NCBI GenBank assembly: GCA_045660125.1
Contig: JAZRDG010000128.1
Span: 1-11,984 of the forward strand
Source of the DNA: SVQP01 sp045660125
Lineage (GTDB): Bacteria > Bacillota > Clostridia > Oscillospirales > CAG-272
Direction of reading: 5' to 3'
DNA: 11,984 nucleotides
The position numbers and the translations under genes were made by a program. Positions within the stretch are counted from its first letter, which is position 1. Each line of letters starts with the position of its first letter. This document shows positions 6,267 through 11,984 of this stretch, piece after piece. The notes under the pieces are model-generated. The model ran no database searches. It saw only the letters and a program-made list of their open reading frames with translations, and was not told the DNA's origin.

Positions 6267-9200
6267 ATGAAATTCCCCTTTGGAAGGGCGGCGTGGCGCG
6301 AGATCAAGACCCACCCGGGCAGATACGCGGCAATTCTTGCCATCGTAGCGCTGGGCGTAGGCTTTTACGCAGGTCTTTTCGTGATCGAGGACGCCATGCT
6401 CGACACCACAAACAGATATATAACGGAATATAACCTGTACGACTTTTCGGTGTCATCTACCTTGGGACTTTATGAGCAGGACGTCAAGGAGCTGGAAAGG
6501 CTTGACGGTATCAAGCGTGCGGAGGGCGTGATCACAGCGGACGCCATTTGCCAAGGAAACGCAGAGCAGATTTTGCGCTTTATGAGCATTCCCGAGCATA
6601 TAGGCATCCCCGAGGTGGTTGCAGGACGCATGCCCCAGTCGCCCGACGAGTGCCTTGCCGACAGCGCACGCTATACCGAGGACGACATCGGCAGCAAGAT
6701 CCGACTCAAGGACGCAGACACCGAGGTGTTTGCTTATGAAGAATACACCGTAGTGGGCATCGGTCACTCGGTAGAGTACCTCAATTATCAACGCGGCAGC
6801 ACCGCGCTGGGCAGCGGATCGGTCACAGCCTTCTGCTATATCCCGCGCGAGGGCTTTGCGGCAGAGTATTTCACCGCCGTGCATCTGGATGCCGAAATCG
6901 AGGGCTATATCTATTCCGACCAATACCGTGACGCCGTCAAGCAGCTCAAGGACGCCGTTTCGGACAAGCTGACAGAGCTTGCCACGCAGCGCGGCATTAC
7001 CCTGATCGAGCAGGCGCACGCCGAGATCGCCAAGGGCGTTGCCACCTACGAGCAAGCCAAGGCAGATCTTGCCAAGGCAAGAGCCGAGGCTGAGCAGAAA
7101 TTTGCCGAGGCGCAGCTGCAGATCGAGGACGGTCGCGTGCAGCTTGAAGCGGCAAAAATCGAGCTTGCCGAGACCGAGAAGAAAATCGAGATCGCGCTGG
7201 CAAAGGCAACCGTGGATATGAATGCCGCTATGGCAGAGGCTGACGCGCTGATGGCGCGCGCAGACGCGATTGCAAACACGGTGGATTACGACAAATACCT
7301 GGAAGTCACCGATGCGCTGACGCAGCTGGAGGAAGCACGCGTCAATTTGCGCAGACTGATCGAGCAAGATCCCAAAAACAAGCAGTACCCCGACTTACTT
7401 GCAAGAGTGGAGCTCAAGCAACAAGAGATCGTGGACGAATACGCCTTGCTGCTTGCCACCATGAGCTACTACCACGACCTGCGCACCAAGGCACAAGACA
7501 TTCGCGATACCGCGCAAAAGGCCTTTGACAACCTGGATCTTGCCTCCAAGGGCTTGATCACCATGCAAAAGCTGGAGATCACCAACGCAGAGACCGATCT
7601 GACCATTGCGGAAAAGCAGCTCAACGCAGAAAAGATCAAGGCAAACAAGGAATTCACCAATGCGGAAAAGCAGCTGGAGCAGGCGCTGGAATCGCTCAAG
7701 CTGCCCGACGATATGGACGCGCTGACCTCTCCGCAAACCTACGTGCTGACGCGTGAGCAAAACGTTGGATACGTCAGCATGGAGACCGACTCCACCATCA
7801 TCTCGGGCGTGGTCGTGGTCTTCCCCGTATTCTTCGTGTTGGTTGCCGCACTGGTATGCTCCACCGTCATGACCCGTATGGTCGAGGACGAGCGCACCTC
7901 GCTTGGCACGCTCAAGGCACTTGGATACGACAAGCGCGCACTCATGGCAAAATACCTGATCTACGCAGGCTCTGCCTCGCTGATCGGCTCGGTGTTTGGC
8001 TACTTTGCAGGCACGTTCGCCATGCCGCGCATGCTTTGGATGGCGTATATCCTGATGTACGACTTTACAGATTCGCTGATCTACGTTTTCAATCCCGTTT
8101 TGCTGATCTGCTGCGTTATCGTAGCACTGGTCTGCTGCATGGGTACGGCAGCCCTTTGCGTGCTTTCCGCCGCAGGGCAAATGCCTGCGCAGCTCATGCG
8201 TCCGCGTGTGGATGCATCGGGCAAGCGCGTATTCTTTGAACGCATCCCCTTGCTCTGGAAGCCCCTTCCCTTCCTTTCCAAGGTTGCCCTGCGCAACATC
8301 TGGAGATACAAAAAGCGCCTGATGGTCATGATACTGGGCATTGGCGGCAGCACCGCGCTGCTGGTTGCGGGCTTTGGACTGACAGACTCGATCAAGCCGC
8401 TGGCATCCTACCAATGCGACGAGATCTATCAATACGATTACGAAATCACCTTTGACGGTCCGCAGGACGCAGACACGCTGGCAGCCTTTACCGAGCGCTG
8501 CGGCGAGCACGTAAGCACGATGATGACCATGCATCAATCCGAGCAGGATATCACAAGCGAGCACGGCAGCCACAAGGCAACGCTGCACGTTTGCGACACG
8601 TTGGAGGGCTATATCAACCTTTTGCGCGACGGTCAAGCCGTTGCATTTCCCGAAGCGGGACAGGCGGTGATCAACACGCGCCTTGCCGAGCTTTTGAAGG
8701 TACGCGAAGGCGACGCGCTGACGCTTGCCTCGGAGGACGGAGAAATCTCGGTGACGATAGGCGGCATTGTGGATAACTACATCGGCAACGTCGTATATAT
8801 CGGCACGCAAACCTACCAAAACGCGACCGGCAAGCTCCCCGCGCTCCGCACGGCGCTGCTGAGCGCTCCCGAAGGCGCGGAAATCGGCGCAACGGCAGCT
8901 TGGCTGCGCTCGGACGAGGCAGTAACCTACGTTGAAGAGATCGACGCACAAAGAGACATGATCACCAACATGATGAAGAGCATGAATTACGTGATCGTGA
9001 CCATCATCGTCTGCGCAGGCGCGCTTGCTTATATTGTACTGTTCAATCTGACCAACATCAACATCACCGAGAGAATGCGCGAGATCGCAACGCTGCGCGT
9101 GATCGGTCTTTACCGCGGTGAGACCCGCAGATACGTCATGACAGAAAACTACGTGCTCTCGGTCGTGGGAGCACTGGTCGGCTTGCCCGTGGGAATCCTG

Positions 9201-9383
9201 CTGCATCGCTACGTCATGGCGCAGATCGTGCTGGAGTCGATCACCTTCCCCGTTACCATTGCCCCGATCAGCTACCTGTATTCCTTTGTGCTGACCATTC
9301 TGTTTGCCGTGCTGGTGGGACTGGCACTGCGTCCGCGTATCGATCACATCGATATGGCGGAATCACTCAAATCCGTTGAATAA
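6267..9383 (+). CDS. FtsX/MacB-type ABC permease with extracytoplasmic coiled coil
   Basis: This 1038-residue membrane protein is the permease partner of the upstream ATPase. From hydrophobicity I read eight membrane helices in two halves: TM1 21-41, TM2 511-533, TM3 562-588, TM4 608-634, then TM5 684-706, TM6 907-928, TM7 962-982 and TM8 1001-1021. TM2-4 and TM6-8 are FtsX domains, each with the cytoplasmic coupling motif ERxxLGTLKALGY or ERMREIATLRVIGL. Residues 45-215 and 710-900 are extracytoplasmic domains. Residues 218-475 form a long alanine-, glutamate- and lysine-rich coiled-coil hairpin with a break near 340-375. The coiled coil makes the protein longer than typical LolCE-type permeases. 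ATG at 6267 has GGAGG four nt upstream. Type VII ABC systems of this kind do mechanical work or export lipids and peptides; which applies here is unknown. Confidence 0.93.
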   Translation: MKFPFGRAAWREIKTHPGRYAAILAIVALGVGFYAGLFVIEDAMLDTTNRYITEYNLYDFSVSSTLGLYEQDVKELERLDGIKRAEGVITADAICQGNAEQILRFMSIPEHIGIPEVVAGRMPQSPDECLADSARYTEDDIGSKIRLKDADTEVFAYEEYTVVGIGHSVEYLNYQRGSTALGSGSVTAFCYIPREGFAAEYFTAVHLDAEIEGYIYSDQYRDAVKQLKDAVSDKLTELATQRGITLIEQAHAEIAKGVATYEQAKADLAKARAEAEQKFAEAQLQIEDGRVQLEAAKIELAETEKKIEIALAKATVDMNAAMAEADALMARADAIANTVDYDKYLEVTDALTQLEEARVNLRRLIEQDPKNKQYPDLLARVELKQQEIVDEYALLLATMSYYHDLRTKAQDIRDTAQKAFDNLDLASKGLITMQKLEITNAETDLTIAEKQLNAEKIKANKEFTNAEKQLEQALESLKLPDDMDALTSPQTYVLTREQNVGYVSMETDSTIISGVVVVFPVFFVLVAALVCSTVMTRMVEDERTSLGTLKALGYDKRALMAKYLIYAGSASLIGSVFGYFAGTFAMPRMLWMAYILMYDFTDSLIYVFNPVLLICCVIVALVCCMGTAALCVLSAAGQMPAQLMRPRVDASGKRVFFERIPLLWKPLPFLSKVALRNIWRYKKRLMVMILGIGGSTALLVAGFGLTDSIKPLASYQCDEIYQYDYEITFDGPQDADTLAAFTERCGEHVSTMMTMHQSEQDITSEHGSHKATLHVCDTLEGYINLLRDGQAVAFPEAGQAVINTRLAELLKVREGDALTLASEDGEISVTIGGIVDNYIGNVVYIGTQTYQNATGKLPALRTALLSAPEGAEIGATAAWLRSDEAVTYVEEIDAQRDMITNMMKSMNYVIVTIIVCAGALAYIVLFNLTNINITERMREIATLRVIGLYRGETRRYVMTENYVLSVVGALVGLPVGILLHRYVMAQIVLESITFPVTIAPISYLYSFVLTILFAVLVGLALRPRIDHIDMAESLKSVE

Positions 9384-9406
9384 TTTTTGATAAGGAGACA
9401 TAAAAA

Positions 9407-11200
9407 ATGACAAACGTAAGAGCAGAAATTCCCGCAAAATACAAGTGGGACATGACCAACATCTACAAAACCGAGCAGGATTTTGACGCGGACTACCAAA
9501 AGGCAGCCGACATGATCGCAGCTTTCCCCGCTCACGCCACCACCATGAGCGAGAGTGCCCAGGGTCTGCTTGCCATGTTCACCGACATGGTGGCTATGAT
9601 CCGCGTAGTTGAAAAGCTTTACATGTATGCGCACCTCTCCTCGGACGCAGACACCACCGATAACCACTACCTTGCACTGATGGGCAAGATGCGTAACCTG
9701 TTCAACAAGCTGGGCGTTGCGTCCTTCTTCGTAACCCCCTCGCTGATCCGCCTGGATGAGAACACCATCAAGGCATGGATGGAGGAATGCCCTGCTCTGC
9801 GTGATTTTGAGCGCGACATTTGGCTGGCACAGCGCGAAAAGCCCCACACGCTCTCGGACGAGTGCGAGAAGCTGATGGCAGATATGCAGAGCGGCATGGG
9901 CGCTGCTTCCAACGTTCGCTCCATCTTTGCAAACGCAGACCTGCAGTTTGGCAAGATCAGGGACGAGAACGGCAAGCTCGTACAGCTCAATGACGCTACC
10001 TACGTGACCAAGCTGATGTCCTCCGAGCGCCGCGTACGCCGCGCAGCATTCACCACGCTCTACAAGACCTACACCCAGTACGGCAACACCTTTGCAACCC
10101 TTTACAACGCATACGTAAAGGAAAGAACCACCGTAGCACGCGTGCGCGGCTACGAGGATAGCCTGACCGCATCCGTTTTCCGTGACGAGGTTACCCCCGA
10201 GATCTACAACAACCTGATCAACACCGTTGGCGAGAATCTGAACGTACTGTTTGACTACTACGCGATCAAGAAGAAGGCGCTGGGCGTTTCCAAGCTGCAC
10301 CTTTACGATATCTACACGCCCCTGATTGCAGAGTGCGAGAAGGAATACAGCTTTGAGGAAGCAACCGACGAGGTGCTCAAGACTGTTGAGATCTTTGGTT
10401 CCGAGTACCACGACACGCTGGAAAAGGGCATCAAGGAGCAGAACTGGGTAGACGTTTACCCCTCTCGCGGCAAGCGCGGCGGTGCATACAGCTCGGGCTG
10501 CTACGACACCCAGCCCTACATGCTGCTCAACTTTGTGGGCACGCTGGATAACGTTTCCACCTTTGCACACGAGTCGGGTCACTCCATGCACTCCTACTTC
10601 TCCCGCAAGTACAACCTGCCCCAGAACTCCAGCTACACCATTTTCGTAGCAGAGGTTGCATCTACCGTAAACGAGCTGCTGTTCTGCCACCGCAAGCTGC
10701 GCGAGAGCGACAGCAAGGAAGAAAAGCTGGCGATCCTGAATCAGATCATGGAGACCTACAAGGGCACGCTGTACAGACAGACCATGTTTGCAGAGTTTGA
10801 AAAGACCGCGCACGCAATGGTTGAGGGCGGCGCTACGCTGACCAAGGATCTGCTTTGCAAGACCTACTATGACATAGTTTGCAAGTACTTTGGCCCCGGC
10901 GTGGTTTGCGACAAGGAGATTGCAAACGAGTGGATGAGAATTCCCCACTTCTACACCAACTTCTACGTATACAAGTACGCAACCTGCATTTCTGCAGCAT
11001 CCACCATTGTACACCGCATTGAGACCGAGGGCGAGGCATACATTGGCCAGTACATTGACTTCCTCAAGTGCGGCGGCTCCAAGTCTCCTTTGGACAGCCT
11101 TTTGGTTGCAGGCATTGACATGCGCGATCCTCAGGTGATCAAGAACGCGATTGACGATTTTGCTGCCACCATTGCGCAGTACAAGGAGCTTTCCAAGTAA
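9407..11200 (+). CDS. pepF: Oligoendopeptidase F, M3B zinc metallopeptidase
   Basis: This 597-residue protein is a cytoplasmic zinc endopeptidase of family M3B that cuts short peptides, at the usual length of about 600. The HExxH site is H388-E389-S-G-H392 within STFAHESGHSMHSYF. The third zinc ligand is probably E416 in FVAEVASTVNE. The C-terminal substrate-binding stretch IPHFYTNFYVYKYA carries the conserved His and Tyr residues of the family. There is no signal peptide. ATG at 9407 follows AAGGAG with a 9-nt spacer. It lies 23 nt downstream of the permease and 3 nt upstream of a small unknown gene, so it belongs to the ABC operon. Its codons (GTA/GTT, AAC, CGC, GCA) look smoother than those of the permease, which may reflect higher expression. 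Confidence 0.96.
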   Translation: MTNVRAEIPAKYKWDMTNIYKTEQDFDADYQKAADMIAAFPAHATTMSESAQGLLAMFTDMVAMIRVVEKLYMYAHLSSDADTTDNHYLALMGKMRNLFNKLGVASFFVTPSLIRLDENTIKAWMEECPALRDFERDIWLAQREKPHTLSDECEKLMADMQSGMGAASNVRSIFANADLQFGKIRDENGKLVQLNDATYVTKLMSSERRVRRAAFTTLYKTYTQYGNTFATLYNAYVKERTTVARVRGYEDSLTASVFRDEVTPEIYNNLINTVGENLNVLFDYYAIKKKALGVSKLHLYDIYTPLIAECEKEYSFEEATDEVLKTVEIFGSEYHDTLEKGIKEQNWVDVYPSRGKRGGAYSSGCYDTQPYMLLNFVGTLDNVSTFAHESGHSMHSYFSRKYNLPQNSSYTIFVAEVASTVNELLFCHRKLRESDSKEEKLAILNQIMETYKGTLYRQTMFAEFEKTAHAMVEGGATLTKDLLCKTYYDIVCKYFGPGVVCDKEIANEWMRIPHFYTNFYVYKYATCISAASTIVHRIETEGEAYIGQYIDFLKCGGSKSPLDSLLVAGIDMRDPQVIKNAIDDFAATIAQYKELSK

Positions 11201-11203
11201 GAC

Positions 11204-11536
11204 ATGGGACTTTTCAAGAGAATTTTCAAGCCCAAGAAGCCTGACTCCAAGCGTTTCCGCCGCGAGATGGCGGAGCAGATGTGCGGTCACCATATCCGAT
11301 ACGTAACCGAGAAGCGCAACGGCGTGGACGAAGTAATCGGACGCAACGGCGGATTGAACATTCGCGACGACGAGCTTTTGGTATTTGCCAGCGCGGACGT
11401 GATATTCCGATGCAAGATTGATGACATGCAAGCCTGGGAGCTGCTGAGCAAGGATGGCGTAGTCATCACCGCACCCGACTTAGAGCACGGCGGCGTGGAG
11501 AGAACCATTATCGTATTTTACGTATACTATCGCTAA
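11204..11536 (+). CDS. Small unknown protein coupled to pepF
   Basis: This is a 110-residue protein of unrecognised family. The N-terminus (MGLFKRIFKPKKPDSKRFRR) is strongly basic and weakly amphipathic, which could bind RNA or the membrane surface. The rest alternates predicted strands and short helices (GGLNIRDDELLVFASADVIF, then MQAWELLSKDGVVITAPDLE, then TIIVFYVYYR), a compact alpha/beta fold. It has no cysteine motif or transmembrane helix. The start is 3 nt after the pepF stop (TAAgacATG), and no good ribosome binding site lies within normal spacing; AAGGAG is 15 nt away inside pepF. Translation by reinitiation is therefore likely. It ends the operon at the terminator at 11541-11573. 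It reads as a real gene because of its tight spacing and intact frame. Confidence 0.78.
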   Translation: MGLFKRIFKPKKPDSKRFRREMAEQMCGHHIRYVTEKRNGVDEVIGRNGGLNIRDDELLVFASADVIFRCKIDDMQAWELLSKDGVVITAPDLEHGGVERTIIVFYVYYR

Positions 11537-11540
11537 ATCA

Positions 11541-11573
11541 AAACACCCCTGCCGCATCGCGGCAGGGGTGTTT
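11541..11573 (+). terminator. Operon terminator after the small gene
   Basis: A perfect 15-bp inverted repeat AAACACCCCTGCCGC/GCGGCAGGGGTGTTT (11541-11555 and 11559-11573) has a 3-nt loop. It begins 4 nt past the stop codon. The T-run is short (three bases), but the very stable GC stem fits an intrinsic terminator that could work in both directions. Confidence 0.85.
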
Positions 11574-11619
11574 CACGTCTTGCTCAACCGCCACCATACG
11601 GTAGAGTTTTATTCGGATA

Positions 11620-11756
11620 AAAGTTTTCGCCCGCCTTTTTCAAAAGGCGGCGGGGCTGTGGGGGCAGCCCCCCAACTCGCCCGTCGCAACGGGCGAAACC
11701 TCTTTTTCGGCATTTCTTTGGTTCTTTCTTTGTGCCTACTTGCTCAAAGAAAGAAC
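11620..11756 (+). repeat. Structured repeat, copy A
   Basis: This copy holds four successive hairpins. (a) CCGCCTTTT-tc-AAAAGGCGG at 11631-11650. (b) GGGGCTG/CAGCCCC at 11652-11671. (c) TCGCCCGT-cgca-ACGGGCGA at 11677-11696. (d) a perfect 12-bp stem GTTCTTTCTTTG/CAAAGAAAGAAC at 11721-11756 with a 12-nt loop containing CTACT. Its first 33 bp (11620-11652) are identical to the reverse complement of 11895-11927. Copy B on the other strand repeats the same hairpin order. No protein is encoded. The function is unknown. Confidence 0.8.
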
Positions 11757-11796
11757 GGAATGAATTAGGACGGCTGACATTGAGGTAATTCTCTCC

Positions 11797-11927
11797 GTTC
11801 TTTTTTGACGGAGTAGCCGCAAAAAAGAACCAAAAAACGGCGATGGAAATGTTTCGCCTCTGCGGAGGCGACGAGGGCTACGCGCCCTCGACCGCGCCGC
11901 CTTTTGAAAAAGGCGGGCGAAAACTTT
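11797..11927 (-). repeat. Structured repeat, copy B (inverted)
   Basis: Read on the minus strand, this copy gives the same four hairpins in the same order as copy A. (a) is identical. (b) is CGAGGGC/GCCCTCG at 11872-11890. (c) is TCGCCTC-cgca-GAGGCGA at 11854-11871, with the same CGCA loop as copy A. (d) is GTTCTTTTTTG/CAAAAAAGAAC at 11797-11830, with a 12-nt loop that keeps CTACT. Stem bases differ between the copies but pairing is kept, which suggests the fold matters. The copies are head to head around about 11774. Confidence 0.8.
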
Positions 11928-11962
11928 CATAAGGAGCTTGTCCGTGTGGTGGGGGCAAAAAG

Positions 11963-11984
11963 CCCTGCGCGTTCCCGCGCAGGG
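11963..11984. terminator. GC-rich hairpin cut by the window edge
   Basis: CCCTGCGCG-ttcc-CGCGCAGGG forms a perfect 9-bp stem ending at the last base of the window, and AAAAA precedes it (11957-11961). It could be the bidirectional or leftward terminator of a gene beyond the right edge. The sequence after the stem is not visible, so this cannot be settled. Confidence 0.55.

Larger units (their letters stand above)
11574..11984. other. Gene-free intergenic block
   Basis: No convincing coding region is present. Short open frames here (for example 11568-11768 on plus and 11736-11930 on minus) run through repeats and hairpins and lack ribosome binding sites. The block is mainly structured repeat (11620-11927), followed by about 35 bp of spacer and a hairpin that runs into the window edge. 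Confidence 0.75.

Noticed and set aside
7395..9347. 650-codon open frame on the minus strand opposite the permease
   Set aside because: It is a shadow of the FtsX permease caused by biased codon use. It is rich in H, R, Q and C, has no domain and no ribosome binding site.
9344..11431. 695-codon open frame on the minus strand opposite pepF
   Set aside because: It is the antisense shadow of pepF, which has clear M3B motifs and a ribosome binding site. The shadow translation is low-complexity, rich in V, L, H and C, and shows no motif.
11620..11927. CRISPR array or insertion sequence
   Set aside because: The repeats are two inverted copies and not regularly spaced direct repeats, and no transposase reading frame lies between them.

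Overview
The window looks like ordinary chromosome from a moderately GC-rich member of the Bacillota, most likely a gut-type Clostridia. That placement is an inference. It rests on strong AGGAG-type ribosome binding sites, consensus sigma-A promoters with 17-nt spacers, a YerC/YecD-type TrpR-like regulator, a Hsp33 redox chaperone, CCA-encoding tRNA genes and a PepF peptidase. No lineage-specific marker was identified. Standard stop-codon use fits, with TGA used as a stop.

Layout, left to right. (1) 1-220: a leftward tRNA pair (Val-TAC then Asp-GTC) with its own near-perfect promoter. (2) 268-2409: a leftward operon yerC-like regulator > SAM methyltransferase > hslO, with a consensus promoter at the right and a rho-independent terminator at the left. 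(3) 2410-2554: a divergent control region with three palindromes, shared with a rightward XRE/HTH regulator that has a helical C-terminal sensor region (2555-3643). (4) 3644-3872: two terminators from convergent genes flank a 112-bp inverted-repeat element. (5) 3873-5389: a leftward pair made of an aromatic-rich 387-aa protein of unrecognised family and, in the same frame just past its stop codon, a 94-aa protein that resembles FAIM1 in layout. (6) 5459-11573: a rightward four-gene operon. It encodes an ABC ATPase, a 1038-residue FtsX/MacB-type permease with a long extracytoplasmic coiled coil, an M3B oligoendopeptidase F and a 110-aa unknown protein 3 nt after pepF, and it ends at a strong hairpin. 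(7) 11574-11984: no gene. It holds two diverged copies of one structured repeat in head-to-head orientation, then the start of another hairpin cut by the window edge.

How the genes may work together. The yerC-methyltransferase-hslO unit looks like a housekeeping or stress cluster. The ATPase and permease form a type VII (MacB/LolCDE-like) ABC system that probably performs mechanical work on a lipid, peptide or protein at the membrane rather than simple solute transport. Co-transcription with pepF makes a peptide-related job possible but not shown. No phage, IS, CRISPR or recognised defence genes are visible. The most unusual content is the covarying structured repeat at the right end, the in-frame gene pair at 3873-5330, and the coiled-coil ABC permease operon.
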